Assembly: GCF_902729425.1 (NCBI RefSeq)
Contig: NZ_CACVCH010000001.1
Coordinates: forward strand, 193,501-257,500
Origin: Magnetospirillum sp. SS-4
GTDB taxonomy: Bacteria > Pseudomonadota > Alphaproteobacteria > Rhodospirillales > Magnetospirillaceae
Reading direction: 5' to 3'
Length of the DNA stretch: 64,000 nt
The notes below the pieces were generated by a model. That model was not told where the DNA came from. It ran no database searches and was given only the letters and a program-made list of their open reading frames with translations. Shown piece by piece: positions 1-8,197 of this stretch. Made by a program: the position numbers and the translations under genes. The first letter of the stretch is position 1, and each line of letters begins with the position of its first letter.

Positions 1-5
1 AATTC

Positions 6-788
6 ATGTCATCCCCATTGCCGTTCTACCTGCCCCAGGGCAATGAATGCGGCCTGTTCGAACTGGCTTGGCGCAAGCGGTTGCCGCTGCTGCTGAAAGG
101 CCCCACCGGCTGCGGCAAGACCCGCTTCGTCGCCCACATGGCCGCGCGCCTGGGCCGGCCCCTGTTCACCGTCTCCTGCCACGATGACTTGACCGCCGCC
201 GATCTGACCGGGCGCTTTCTGCTCAAGGGCGGCGACACGGTATGGACCGACGGGCCGCTGACCAGCGCGGTGCGTTCGGGCGGCATCTGCTATCTCGACG
301 AGGTGGTCGAGGCCCGCAAGGACGTCACCGTGGTGCTGCACCCGCTGACCGACGACCGCCGCATCCTGCCGCTGGAGCGCACCGGAGAACTGCTGGACGC
401 GCCGTCCGAATTCATGGTGGTGGCGTCCTACAATCCCGGCTACCAGAACGTCCTGAAGCAGTTGAAGCCCTCGACCCGCCAGCGCTTCGTCGCCATCGAG
501 TTCGACTTCCCCGCCCCCGACCTGGAGCGACGGGTGGTCGCCGAGGAATCCGGTCTGGACGAGGGCAAGGTCCAGCCGCTGATCCTGCTGGCCCAACGGC
601 TGCGCGCCTTGAAGGGCCATGACCTGGAAGAGGGCGTCTCCACCCGCCTGCTGGTCTATTGCGCCACCCTGATGCAGGCCGGACTGGCGGTGCGCGACGC
701 CGTCCACGTCACCATGGTCGAGCCGTTGTCCGACGACCCGGAGGTCAAGGCCGGGCTGGAGGAAGTGGTGAAAGCGGTGTTCGCATGA
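6..788 (+). CDS. norQ: NorQ/CbbQ-type MoxR AAA+ ATPase
   Basis: A 260-residue AAA+ ATPase of the CbbQ/NirQ/NorQ family. With its VWA partner NorD it acts as a cytoplasmic activator of cytochrome-c-type nitric oxide reductase (NorBC), probably helping insertion of the non-haem iron. Walker A is GPTGCGKT at residues 32-39 and Walker B is ICYLDE at about 94-99. Length matches the family. The stop codon overlaps the start of the next gene (ATGA), so translation is coupled to norD. Only five bases lie upstream in the window, so the ribosome-binding site and the expected norC/norB genes are off the left edge. Family assignment is firm; the NOR role rests on the norD/norE neighbours. Confidence 0.9.
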   Translation: MSSPLPFYLPQGNECGLFELAWRKRLPLLLKGPTGCGKTRFVAHMAARLGRPLFTVSCHDDLTAADLTGRFLLKGGDTVWTDGPLTSAVRSGGICYLDEVVEARKDVTVVLHPLTDDRRILPLERTGELLDAPSEFMVVASYNPGYQNVLKQLKPSTRQRFVAIEFDFPAPDLERRVVAEESGLDEGKVQPLILLAQRLRALKGHDLEEGVSTRLLVYCATLMQAGLAVRDAVHVTMVEPLSDDPEVKAGLEEVVKAVFA

Positions 789-2674
789 ACTGGCTGTCGC
801 TTCTTGAACTGGAGGAGCGGGTCGGCGCGGTCTGGCACCGCTGGGTTGGGGAGAAGGCCAGTTGGCCCAGCCATCCCCAGGCCGCCGTGACGCTGGATTC
901 CATGCGCCCCCGGCTGACGGTGCTGTTTCGCGGCCTGGGCGGCGACAAGGCGCTGGTCATCGCCTGCGCCCAGTCGCGCCAGTCCGGCCACCGTCTCGGC
1001 CTGAGGCAGCGCCTGGGGATGGAGGCCGAGCGCCTGGTCACGCCCACCCGCGACGAGACAACCCTGTCGCTTCCCGCCCAAATCTCACTGTTTCCCTCGG
1101 CGGAGTTGAACCGCGACCTCTATGTCTGGCTGGCGGCGTATTTCGCCGTGTTGGAGCCGACGCCCCTGCCCGATGATCCCCTGGCCGCCGATCTGGCGCG
1201 ACTTGATCAGGCGGCACGAGCCACCCGGGCGGTATTGGTGGCCTTTCCGGGATTGCGGCAGCGCCATGGCGCCCTGTGCGCGGCCTTGGCGGAGATTCGG
1301 CCCCAACGCCGCCTGTCGGGCATGGAAGCCGAGGTGGAAGCCATGGTGCGGGCGCTGCTGGCCGATCCATACGCCATGCCCACCCGCTTGCCGCCGAAGA
1401 CGTCCCGCGACTACCGCCGGTTCCTGCCGGTGCCGCTCTGGGGCGAGGCGGTGGCGGCCATGCCGGGGTTCGCCACCGCCGAGGACGGCGAATCCGAGGC
1501 GGGCGGCGGCTCCGAAGGCGGAGAGGACGGAGTGCGCCGCAAGGCCGGACGCCGTGGCCAGGACAATGCCGGCCGCAAGGACTCGCTGATCCTCAATCGC
1601 TTCGAGAAGATCCTGGCCATGGCCGACATGGTCAACGTCAACCGCGCCGCCGACGACACCGACGAGGAAGAAGCCAGGAAGGCCGCCGACGACCTGGACA
1701 CCATCACCCTGGCCAAGCATTCGCGCCGCGTCGCCACCAGGCTGAAGTTCGACCTGGACTTGCCGCCGTCGGCCACCGACGCCACGCGGCTCACCGGCCA
1801 ATTCCTGTTGCCGGAATGGGACTGGCGGGCCAGGGCCTACCTCCCCGACCATTGCTCGGTCCTGGTGGAGCCCGCGGCGGAAGAGGGCGACGACTGGGTC
1901 CCGGACGAGGCCACCCGGCAGCGCATCCGCATGGTCAAGCGCCAGTTCGAGGCCCTGCGCGCCCGCCCCCAATTGCTGCGCGCCCAATCCGACGGCCAGG
2001 ACATCGACACCGATTCCGCCGTCCGCGCCCGCTGCGACCTTCTGGCCAGCGGCGTGGGCAGCGAGCGGATCTGGACCTGCCACCGCGCCCAGGACCGCGA
2101 TTTGGCGGTGATGGTGCTGGTGGACGCCTCGCTGTCCACCGATGCCTGGGTGGAGAACCGCCGGGTGCTGGACGTTGAGAAGGAGGCGCTGGCGGTCCTT
2201 GGCCACGGCCTTGCCGCCTGCGGCGATCCCTTCGCCATCGCCAGCTTCACCTCGCGCCGGCGCCAATGGGTCAGGATCGGGACGCTGAAGGAGTTCGACG
2301 AGCCGTTCGGCCCGGCGGTGACGCGCCGCATCGGGGCGATACGGCCCGGCTATTACACCCGCATCGGCGCTGCGCTGCGGTATTGCGCGCACCGGCTGGA
2401 GGGGCGGCCCGAGCGCCGCCGCCTGCTGCTGGCGCTGTCCGACGGCAAGCCCAACGACGTGGATCACTACGAAGGCCGCCATGGGCTGGAAGACACCCGC
2501 AAGGCGGTGCTGGAAGCCCGCGCCAAGGGGGTGTCGGTATTCGGCGTCACCGTGGATTCCAAGGCCCGGGCCTATTTCCCGCATCTGTTCGGGCGCGGCC
2601 ATTACGCCATCGTCGGGCATCTGGCCCAGCTTTCGGCGGCGCTGCCCCGCATCTACCGGCAGGTGGCGGCATGA
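785..2674 (+). CDS. norD: NorD, VWA-domain nitric oxide reductase activation protein
   Basis: A 629-residue protein with a C-terminal von Willebrand factor A domain. The MIDAS motif DASLS is at residues 447-451, preceded by the hydrophobic strand AVMVLV. The central part (about 230-330) is acidic and low in complexity. NorD family proteins bind the MoxR ATPase NorQ and are needed for active NO reductase. The ATG at 785 is chosen because it overlaps the norQ stop and the family sequence (MNWLSLLELEE) starts there; the frame is open upstream but only as shadow of norQ. Its stop region overlaps the norE start by four bases (ATGA). All four nor genes here look like one transcript. Confidence 0.9.
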   Translation: MNWLSLLELEERVGAVWHRWVGEKASWPSHPQAAVTLDSMRPRLTVLFRGLGGDKALVIACAQSRQSGHRLGLRQRLGMEAERLVTPTRDETTLSLPAQISLFPSAELNRDLYVWLAAYFAVLEPTPLPDDPLAADLARLDQAARATRAVLVAFPGLRQRHGALCAALAEIRPQRRLSGMEAEVEAMVRALLADPYAMPTRLPPKTSRDYRRFLPVPLWGEAVAAMPGFATAEDGESEAGGGSEGGEDGVRRKAGRRGQDNAGRKDSLILNRFEKILAMADMVNVNRAADDTDEEEARKAADDLDTITLAKHSRRVATRLKFDLDLPPSATDATRLTGQFLLPEWDWRARAYLPDHCSVLVEPAAEEGDDWVPDEATRQRIRMVKRQFEALRARPQLLRAQSDGQDIDTDSAVRARCDLLASGVGSERIWTCHRAQDRDLAVMVLVDASLSTDAWVENRRVLDVEKEALAVLGHGLAACGDPFAIASFTSRRRQWVRIGTLKEFDEPFGPAVTRRIGAIRPGYYTRIGAALRYCAHRLEGRPERRRLLLALSDGKPNDVDHYEGRHGLEDTRKAVLEARAKGVSVFGVTVDSKARAYFPHLFGRGHYAIVGHLAQLSAALPRIYRQVAA

Positions 2675-3237
2675 GCGGGTCCACTCGGGAAGGTGGCTGG
2701 GGCGCCCTGTCGGATCTGCCCGGCAACCCCATCATGTGGGTTCTGATCATCGGCGAGATGCTGGTGTTCGGCGCGCTTCTCATCGGCTTCGCGGTGGTCC
2801 GGCTGCTCCATCCCCAGATGGTTCTGGCGGGGCAATCGGCCCTGTCGATTCCGCTGGGCGGCCTCAACACGCTGATCCTGGTCACCAGCGGCTGGCTGGC
2901 CGCCCACGCGGTTCGCCTCCGCTCGGACGGCGACATCGGCGGCTCGCGCCTGCGCCTCGCCGGGGCCGGAGCGCTGGGCCTCGCCTTCCTGGCGGTCAAG
3001 GGCGTGGAATACGCCGACAAGGCAGCCCGGGGGCTGGGGATCGAGACCGACGCCTTCTGGACCCTGTTCTATCTGACCACCGGCTTCCACGCCGCCCATG
3101 TGGCGATGGGCGTCATTCTCCTCGGCATCGTCGGATGGAAGAACACCTCCGAGAACCTGGAGACCGGCGCCGCCTTCTGGCACATGGTCGATCTGGTCTG
3201 GCTGATCCTCTTTCCCCTGGTGTATCTGCTGCGATGA
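2671..3237 (+). CDS. norE: NorE, cytochrome c oxidase subunit III-like protein
   Basis: A 188-residue integral membrane protein of the haem-copper oxidase subunit III family, with about five hydrophobic segments (the first at roughly 20-45, the last at 168-187). Short subunit III homologues beside norQD are called NorE; they are accessory to NO reductase and improve its activity, though the mechanism is not settled. The conserved family features seen are the HxxH-like segment GFHAAHVAMG near residue 135 and the C-terminal WHMVDLVWL. The ATG at 2671 overlaps the norD stop, and the stop overlaps the next start, which fits coupled translation in a norQDEF order. Confidence 0.87.
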   Translation: MSGSTREGGWGALSDLPGNPIMWVLIIGEMLVFGALLIGFAVVRLLHPQMVLAGQSALSIPLGGLNTLILVTSGWLAAHAVRLRSDGDIGGSRLRLAGAGALGLAFLAVKGVEYADKAARGLGIETDAFWTLFYLTTGFHAAHVAMGVILLGIVGWKNTSENLETGAAFWHMVDLVWLILFPLVYLLR

Positions 3238-3530
3238 GCATTGAAGACACCGGCGCCTGGGGGCGCCGCCTGAACCGTGCCTGGATCATCCTGGCCGGGA
3301 TCACCATCTTGTCGGTGGGCGTGGCCCTGCTGAGCCCGCCCGGCCAGCGCGCCGGCCTGGTCTCGGTTCTGGCGGCCCTGGCCGCCAGCTTCGTCAAGGC
3401 CCGGCAGGTCCTGGACCATTTCCTCGACCTGCGCCGCGCCGGCCCCGGTTGGCGAGGCGGGTTCAACGCCCTGCTGGCGCTGATCCTGGGCATTTGCCTG
3501 GCGTGCTATCTGGCCGCGCTGGGCCGATAG
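3234..3530 (+). CDS. norF: NorF-like small membrane protein
   Basis: A 98-residue protein with about three hydrophobic stretches (roughly 17-34, 40-55 and 75-94). It starts at an ATG overlapping the norE stop (ATGA). Size, membrane character and position directly after norE match NorF, an accessory protein of NO reductase that resembles the small subunit IV-type (COX4/prokaryotic cytochrome oxidase subunit IV) proteins. The residues ASFVKARQVLDHFLDLR in the middle are typical of that family. Sequence conservation in NorF is low, so the name leans on context. It is the last gene of the run; the sequence immediately after it belongs to a decayed, oppositely oriented module. Confidence 0.7.
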   Translation: MSIEDTGAWGRRLNRAWIILAGITILSVGVALLSPPGQRAGLVSVLAALAASFVKARQVLDHFLDLRRAGPGWRGGFNALLALILGICLACYLAALGR

Positions 3531-3536
3531 CCGCTT

Positions 3537-3599
3537 ACCGCAATCGAAAGCCGCCCGGTCGTGATGGGAGCCGAGCGGTTCGATGATGACCTTGGCCAA
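3537..3599 (-). pseudogene. 5' remnant of a GNAT-family acetyltransferase (toxin-like)
   Basis: Reading the minus strand from a TTG at 3599 gives about 21 residues, including EPLGSHHDRAAFDCG. This is the characteristic N-terminus of GNAT acetyltransferases of TacT-type toxin-antitoxin modules, where a [HD]DR-x-x-F-x-CG motif opens the domain. Homology stops abruptly at about 3537, where the frame runs into the antisense of norF. The rest of the domain is missing, so this is a broken gene. The match is from recall of the family motif, not an alignment. Confidence 0.5.
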
Positions 3600-3788
3600 T
3601 CAGGCCTCGATATCGGGGGCGGCCATCAGATCGACCAGTTTCTTGGTCGGTTCCGGGGAAGTGCGCAACAAGGCCTGCATCGCTTCACGGTTGGCGGAGA
3701 CCACAGGCCATCCCAATTCGAGCCTAATGCTTGCCTCTCCACGACCTTCAGTATACGCTGCCAACATTACAACCTTAAAATGATGCAC
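3600..3788 (-). pseudogene. Possible antitoxin remnant (DUF1778-like C-terminus)
   Basis: A 62-codon minus-strand frame beginning at a GTG (3788) and ending in TGA at 3600-3602, immediately before the GNAT remnant. The C-terminal half, with PEPTKKLVDLMAAPD, resembles the tail of DUF1778-type antitoxins that precede GNAT toxins. The N-terminal half is much less GC-rich and matches nothing recognised. Antitoxin-then-toxin order is correct for such modules. It may be a fragment of a larger antitoxin or a chance frame; the assignment depends strongly on the adjacent toxin-like remnant. Confidence 0.33.
3731..3757 (+). promoter_or_regulatory. Possible promoter for the DUF1508 gene
   Basis: TTGCCT (3731-3736) and TATACG (3752-3757) are separated by 15 bases, about 35 bases before the start codon of the small DUF1508 gene. 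The spacing is shorter than ideal. The stretch is AT-richer than its surroundings. Confidence 0.3.
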
Positions 3789-3793
3789 TCATC

Positions 3794-3976
3794 ATGAGTA
3801 CATGTAAGGACAAGAACGGCGACACTTGGGAAATCTACCAGGGTGCCGATGGCTGGCGGTGGCGTCGCACTGCGAGCAATGGGCGGATCGTCGGGGCTTC
3901 AAGCCAAGGCTATAGCAACAAGTCCGACTGCGTGGATAACGCGATCCGAAACGGTATGGCCTGCACCCCTGCCTGA
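3794..3976 (+). CDS. DUF1508 (YegP-like) small protein
   Basis: A 60-residue protein consisting of a single DUF1508/YegP repeat: an aromatic core WEIYQGADGWRWRRTASNGRIVG followed by GYSNKSDCVDNAI. YegP-type domains form a small beta-beta-alpha fold of unknown function, often in mobile or accessory regions. The start ATG follows an AT-rich stretch and an intrinsic terminator sits about 20 bases after the stop, so it is a monocistronic unit. Base composition is lower in GC than the flanking nor and zapE genes, and it lies beside a decayed toxin-antitoxin remnant and a tRNA, consistent with acquired DNA. Function unknown. Confidence 0.75.
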   Translation: MSTCKDKNGDTWEIYQGADGWRWRRTASNGRIVGASSQGYSNKSDCVDNAIRNGMACTPA

Positions 3977-3997
3977 GCGAGGGTATGGCTGTTCGTA

Positions 3998-4021
3998 GGG
4001 CGGGCTTCGGCCCGCCCTTTT
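3998..4021 (+). terminator. Intrinsic terminator after the DUF1508 gene
   Basis: Perfect 8-bp stem GGGCGGGC / GCCCGCCC with a TTCG tetraloop, followed by TTTT. It lies about 20 bases after the stop of the DUF1508 gene. Confidence 0.85.
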
Positions 4022-4140
4022 CGTTTGTCCGGGGGCCTTCATTCCCCACAAACCACCCCCCGCAAAGCTTCTACACACGAGGGCGTTTCTGCCCATCGCC
4101 GAGGCGGCTAAGTTATTGATTTTATTGGAAAATTAGAGAT

Positions 4141-4214
4141 TGGCTGGGGGACTAGGATTCGAACCTAGACTGGCGGAGTCAGAGTCCGCTGTCCTACCGT
4201 TAGACGATCCCCCA
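4141..4214 (-). tRNA. tRNA-Gln (anticodon CTG)
   Basis: The minus strand folds into a full cloverleaf: 7-bp acceptor TGGGGGA / TCCCCCA, a D arm containing CTAACGGTAG, anticodon stem GCGGA / TCCGC with loop CTCTGAC (anticodon CTG, reading CAG glutamine codons), and a T arm with GGTTCGAATCC. Discriminator base G and an encoded CCA end. The U1-A72 start is typical of tRNA-Gln. Confidence 0.95.
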
Positions 4215-4369
4215 CCAATACCGCTGGCGGCTGTCGCAGGCACAGGCCAGCCTTGCGAGGCGCACCTTCTAGCACAGCGGCCACGGCCGATCAATGCTCA
4301 AAGTGCCGGAATTCGGCTCGGCCGCGGGCGTGCTTGACGCAGGCCGGCGAGGCGGGAATAGTGGCCCGC

Positions 4370-4558
4370 ATGACCGACGCCAGACACCCCACCCTGTCGG
4401 ATAAGGGACAGACGGAGGCCGAGAACCGCCAGCGCCGCCAGGCCGAGGCCCTGCGGGCCAATCTGGCCCGCCGCAAGGCACGGGCGCGAGCCATCGACGC
4501 CGCCGACGCCACTGACGCCGCCGAAGGGCCGGAAGCGAACACCCCCACCCCGGAATAG
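4370..4558 (+). CDS. Small Ala/Arg-rich hypothetical protein
   Basis: A 62-residue, highly charged protein with a predicted helical stretch (RRQAEALRANLARRKARARA, residues 20-39) and an acidic Ala/Asp-rich tail. Short proteins with an LRxNLxRRKxQxR core are widespread in alphaproteobacteria, often unannotated and of unknown role. The ATG at 4370 is preferred over upstream starts because the earlier part of the frame reads through the tRNA-flanking region. It sits convergent to zapE with only seven bases between stops. No function can be assigned. Confidence 0.5.
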   Translation: MTDARHPTLSDKGQTEAENRQRRQAEALRANLARRKARARAIDAADATDAAEGPEANTPTPE

Positions 4559-4565
4559 CTTTCCG

Positions 4566-5729
4566 TCAGCCCACATGCTCCCGCAGGACGTAATCCTCGG
4601 CCTGCATTTCCATCAGACGCGACACCGTGCGCTGGAACTCGAAGGCGCCGTCGCCCTCGGGATACAGCGTCTCGGGCGGGGCGGCGGCGGAGCAGATCAG
4701 GGTGACCTTGCGCTCGTACAGCGCATCCACCAGGGTGACGAAGCGCTTCGCCTCGTTGCGGTTGGCCGGCGACAGCAGCGGAATGTCCGACAGCACCAGG
4801 GTGTGGTAGCGGGCCGCCAGTTCCAGGTAATCGCTGGGGCCAAGGGCGGTGGCGCACAACTGGGCGAAGGAATAGCGCGCCACTCCGGCGGCGGCCAACG
4901 GCACCCGGACCTGACGGCCGTTGACGTCGAACGAATGCGGCATGGCGGTCGCCCCCTCGGTCAGGCGGGCGAAGGCCAGTTCCAGGGCCGTTTCCGAGCG
5001 TTCGTCCAGCGGAGCGTGGAACACCTGGAGACCGCGTTTGCGGCCCAGGCGGTAGTCGCGCTCGGAATTCAGCTCCAATATGTCGAGACGGTCGAGGATC
5101 AGCCGGATGAACGGCAGGAAACGCTCGCGCTGGAGCCCGTCCTTGTAAAGGTCCTCGGGCGGCCGGTTCGAGGTGATCACCATCACCACCCCATCCTCCA
5201 GCAGACACTGGAACAGCCGCCCGACGATCATGGCGTCGGCGATGTCGGTGATCTGCAACTCGTCCAGGCACAGCAGCCACGCCTCCGACGCGATGGCGCG
5301 GGCCAGTTTGGGAATGGGATCGGACTCGCCGCGCGACGGCGATTGCCGCCAGCGGTGAATCTCGCCATGCAGGTCGCGCATGAACTCGTGGAAGTGAACC
5401 CGCTTCTTGCCGGCGATGGAGGCGCTCTGGAAGAAGATATCCATCAGCATGGACTTGCCGCGCCCGACCTCGCCGAAGATGTAAAGGCCGTGACGGGGAC
5501 GAGCCTGCTCGCCGTCGCCGACGCTCCAGGTCCAGGCGGCGCCGGGCGCCGTCTTCTTCTTGAGGCCGAACCGCGCCAGCCAGCCGGCCTCGCCCAGCGA
5601 CGGACGGTATTTCGCCAGGGCGTGATGCAGGCTTTGCAGCTTCTCCACCGCCAATCCCTGGGCGATGTCGGGTTTCAGCTCGCCCGCCTGGAGCATGGCG
5701 CGGTAGGCGAAAAGGGGACCCTCGCCCAT
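4566..5729 (-). CDS. zapE: ZapE/AFG1-family P-loop ATPase
   Basis: A protein of about 387 residues of the AFG1/ZapE family, ATPases linked to cell division (Z-ring regulation) in bacteria and to mitochondrial membrane protein quality control. Walker A is GEVGRGKS at residues 86-93 and Walker B LLCLDE at 152-157, followed by the family signature ELQITDIADAMI. The N-terminal GPLFAYRAML is typical. The ATG at 5729 is chosen; a GTG at 5741 in frame would add four residues. Full length. It is followed on the same strand by nothing, and preceded by the DHH gene with about 80 bases between, so they may be cotranscribed. Confidence 0.88.
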   Translation of the reverse strand: MGEGPLFAYRAMLQAGELKPDIAQGLAVEKLQSLHHALAKYRPSLGEAGWLARFGLKKKTAPGAAWTWSVGDGEQARPRHGLYIFGEVGRGKSMLMDIFFQSASIAGKKRVHFHEFMRDLHGEIHRWRQSPSRGESDPIPKLARAIASEAWLLCLDELQITDIADAMIVGRLFQCLLEDGVVMVITSNRPPEDLYKDGLQRERFLPFIRLILDRLDILELNSERDYRLGRKRGLQVFHAPLDERSETALELAFARLTEGATAMPHSFDVNGRQVRVPLAAAGVARYSFAQLCATALGPSDYLELAARYHTLVLSDIPLLSPANRNEAKRFVTLVDALYERKVTLICSAAAPPETLYPEGDGAFEFQRTVSRLMEMQAEDYVLREHVG

Positions 5730-5807
5730 GGTGGACAGCACTCTTCGTGGTGGACCGGACAGGATGGGCGGGGACGTTGCCCCGCCCGCGTCCGTGGAAA
5801 CGGCCGA

Positions 5808-6740
5808 TCAGCCGTCGGCGTTGATCTTGGCGACCAGATCGGACAGCACCTTGTCGCAGACGGCGTTGTCGACCTGGCAGGTGCCGGCGTTGGCATGGCC
5901 GCCGCCGCCATACTTCAGGCACAGCTCGCCCACATTGGTCTTGGAGGTGCGGTTGACGATGGATTTGCCGATGGCGAACACGGTGTTCTGCTTCTTCACG
6001 CCCCACAGCACGTGGATGGAGATGTTGGTGGCCGGATAGAGCGCGTAGATCATGAAGCGGTTGCCGGCGAAGATCGTTTCCTCGTTGCGCAGGTCCAGCA
6101 CCACCAGATTCTTGTGGACGGTGGCGCAGCGCTTGACCTGATCCTTGAACTTGGCGGCATGCTCGAAATAAAGGTCGGTGCGTTCCTTGACGTCGGGCAG
6201 TTGCAGAATCTGCTCGATCGAATGATCGCGGCAATAATCGATCAGATTCATCATCAGCTGGTAATTGGAGATGCGGAACTCGCGGAAGCGGCCCAGCCCG
6301 GTTCGGGCGTCCATGATGTAGTTGAGCAGGGTCCAGCCATCGGGGTTCAATATCTCTTCCAGCGAGTACTGGGCGGAATCCCCCTGATCCACCGCCAGCA
6401 TCATCGAGTTCCACGACGCCGGGAACTTGGCGGCGCCGCCGTAATAATCGTAGACCACCCGGGCCGCCGACGGGGCCTCGGGGTCGATGACGTGATTGTC
6501 CTTGCGCCCCACCCGGATGGTCTCGGACAGGTGATGGTCGAAGGCGATATGAACGCCGTCCACATAGGGCAGGTTGGTGGTGATGTCGCCCGGCCCGATC
6601 TCGACCACGCCGTCCTGCATGTCCTTGGGGTGGACGAACTTGATGTCGTCGATCATGTCCAATTGCTTCAGCAGCACGGCGCAGACCAGGCCGTCGAAAT
6701 CGCTGCGCGTCACCAGACGAAACTTCTTGCCGTCAGACAT
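5808..6740 (-). CDS. DHH-family phosphoesterase
   Basis: A 310-residue DHH/DHHA1 phosphoesterase. Motif I is TRSDFDGLV (acidic residues at 14 and 16), the DHH motif is at 68-70, and the DHHA1 glycine-rich substrate motif GGGGHANAGTC is near residue 280. Members cleave phosphodiester bonds in nano-RNA, pAp or cyclic dinucleotides; the architecture here (short DHH plus DHHA1, no PAS/GGDEF) is nearer to the NrnA/exopolyphosphatase-like proteins than to GdpP. The exact substrate cannot be read from sequence. It shares a 179-bp divergent region with the lipoprotein gene and lies upstream of zapE. Confidence 0.85.
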   Translation of the reverse strand: MSDGKKFRLVTRSDFDGLVCAVLLKQLDMIDDIKFVHPKDMQDGVVEIGPGDITTNLPYVDGVHIAFDHHLSETIRVGRKDNHVIDPEAPSAARVVYDYYGGAAKFPASWNSMMLAVDQGDSAQYSLEEILNPDGWTLLNYIMDARTGLGRFREFRISNYQLMMNLIDYCRDHSIEQILQLPDVKERTDLYFEHAAKFKDQVKRCATVHKNLVVLDLRNEETIFAGNRFMIYALYPATNISIHVLWGVKKQNTVFAIGKSIVNRTSKTNVGELCLKYGGGGHANAGTCQVDNAVCDKVLSDLVAKINADG

Positions 6741-6919
6741 CGAAACTCTCCTCCTTCCCGCCCTCGGGACATCAGAACCGTTCAGAGCTTATCCCCGAGC
6801 GGGCGCAGAGACAACGGCAGAGCTTCGCCCCTATGGTTAAAATGTTCAAAATGGGTCTGTTTCCAAATCCTCCGGCTTGCGCTACATATGCATCGTCGCT
6901 TTTTCCAGGATCACTCCCC

Positions 6920-7330
6920 ATGACCTTGTCGCGCATGATCCTCGTCGTGCTGGTTTCGGCGGTGGTGTCCGGCTGTTCCGGCCCTCAGGCCTTCGTCGAC
7001 CGGAACTATCTGGCGCCTGGAATCCGCAAGCAGAAGCTGCCGGGCTACGACGGTTTCGTCACCGTCTGCCACGACGGCGACACCCCCCGCGAGACGCGCG
7101 ACCTCCTGGCGCGGGAAGCCTGCGAGGTCTATGGATTGCAGCCGGTCCTGGTGCAGGAGAACCGCTGGCAATGCCGGCTGACGGTGCCGCACCGGGCGAC
7201 CTATGGCTGTGTCGACCCCGCCATGCGTTTCGACAACGGCGGCTATGTCAACCCGTTCAGTCCCGGCCAGGTGGAACTGTGGCAAAAGCAGCAGGCCGCA
7301 GCCGGGCCGGCATCGGCCGCCACCGAGTAA
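6920..7330 (+). CDS. Small putative lipoprotein
   Basis: A 136-residue protein with a lipoprotein signal peptide: MTLSRM, hydrophobic ILVVLVSAVV, then lipobox VSGC with the lipidated cysteine at 19. The mature part has four further cysteines (CHDGD, EACEVYG, WQCRL, YGCVDP), which may form disulphides in the periplasm, and no domain I recognise. The ATG at 6920 is chosen because it gives the signal peptide directly. It stands alone between divergent and convergent neighbours and ends at a perfect inverted repeat. Confidence 0.75.
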   Translation: MTLSRMILVVLVSAVVSGCSGPQAFVDRNYLAPGIRKQKLPGYDGFVTVCHDGDTPRETRDLLAREACEVYGLQPVLVQENRWQCRLTVPHRATYGCVDPAMRFDNGGYVNPFSPGQVELWQKQQAAAGPASAATE

Positions 7331-7344
7331 CCCCCCCCAACGAC

Positions 7345-7374
7345 GAAGGGGCGGCCATGGCGGGCCGCCCCTTC
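7345..7374. terminator. Bidirectional hairpin between the lipoprotein gene and sdhB
   Basis: Perfect 12-bp arms, GAAGGGGCGGCC (7345-7356) and GGCCGCCCCTTC (7363-7374), with a six-base loop, between two convergent genes. Neither side has a good T-run, so termination strength is uncertain. Confidence 0.65.
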
Positions 7375-7395
7375 GCCTTGTCATGCTCCGGTGTC

Positions 7396-8175
7396 CTACA
7401 GGCGCCGTTCGATCATCTTTTCCTTGATGGCGCCGATCGCCTTGGCCGGATTCAGGCCCTTGGGGCAGGTCTTGGTGCAGTTCATGATGGTGTGGCAGCG
7501 GTACAGCTTGAAGGGGTCCTCCAAGGCGTCCAGGCGCTCGCCGGTCATCTCGTCGCGGGTGTCGAGAATCCAGCGGGCGGCTTGCAGCAGCACCGACGGA
7601 CCGAGATAGCGGTCACCGTTCCACCAGTAGCTGGGGCAGCTGGTCTGGCAGCAGAAGCACAGGATACATTCCCACAGGCCGTCCAGCTTTTCCCGCTCTT
7701 CCGGGCTTTGCAGCCGCTCGCCGTCGGGCGGGGTCGGGCTCTGGGTCTGCATCCAGGGCTTGATGGAGGCCAACTGGGCGTAGGGCAGGCTGAGGTCGGG
7801 GATCAGGTCCTTGACCACCGGCATGTGCGGCAGCGGATACACCGCCGCCTCGCCCTTGATGTCCTCGATGGGCTTCAGGCAGGCCAGGGTGTTGGTGCCG
7901 TCGATGTTCATGGCGCACGAGCCGCAGATGCCCTCGCGGCAGGAACGGCGGAAGGTCAGCGTCGAGTCGATCTCGTTCTTGATCTTCAGCAGGGCGTCCA
8001 GAACCATCGGGCCGCAATTGTCGAGATCGACCTCGTAGCTGTCGAGGCGGGGATTGGCCCCCGAATCCGGATCGTAGCGGTAGATCTTGAAGACCTTGAC
8101 CCGCTTGGCGCCGGCGGCCTTGTGGACCTTGCCGGGCTGGACGCGGGAATTGGCGGGCAGGGCGAATTCGACCAT
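7396..8175 (-). CDS. sdhB: Succinate dehydrogenase iron-sulfur subunit
   Basis: A 259-residue iron-sulfur subunit of complex II, carrying electrons from SdhA flavin to quinone. All cluster ligands are visible: C79, C84, C87 and C99 for [2Fe-2S]; C170, C173, C176 and C237 region for [4Fe-4S] (motif [11 protein letters not shown] with CP at the end of the third motif); C180, C227 and C233 for [3Fe-4S]. Length is normal. It is the last gene of sdhCDAB, 22 bases after sdhA, and ends before the bidirectional hairpin. Confidence 0.97.
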   Translation of the reverse strand: MVEFALPANSRVQPGKVHKAAGAKRVKVFKIYRYDPDSGANPRLDSYEVDLDNCGPMVLDALLKIKNEIDSTLTFRRSCREGICGSCAMNIDGTNTLACLKPIEDIKGEAAVYPLPHMPVVKDLIPDLSLPYAQLASIKPWMQTQSPTPPDGERLQSPEEREKLDGLWECILCFCCQTSCPSYWWNGDRYLGPSVLLQAARWILDTRDEMTGERLDALEDPFKLYRCHTIMNCTKTCPKGLNPAKAIGAIKEKMIERRL

Positions 8176-8197
8176 GTTCGTATCTCCTTACCCTGAC

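Noticed and set aside
4575-6923. A 782-codon plus-strand frame across zapE and the DHH gene
   Set aside because: Antisense to two well-supported conserved genes, and its composition is that of a mirrored GC-rich coding strand.
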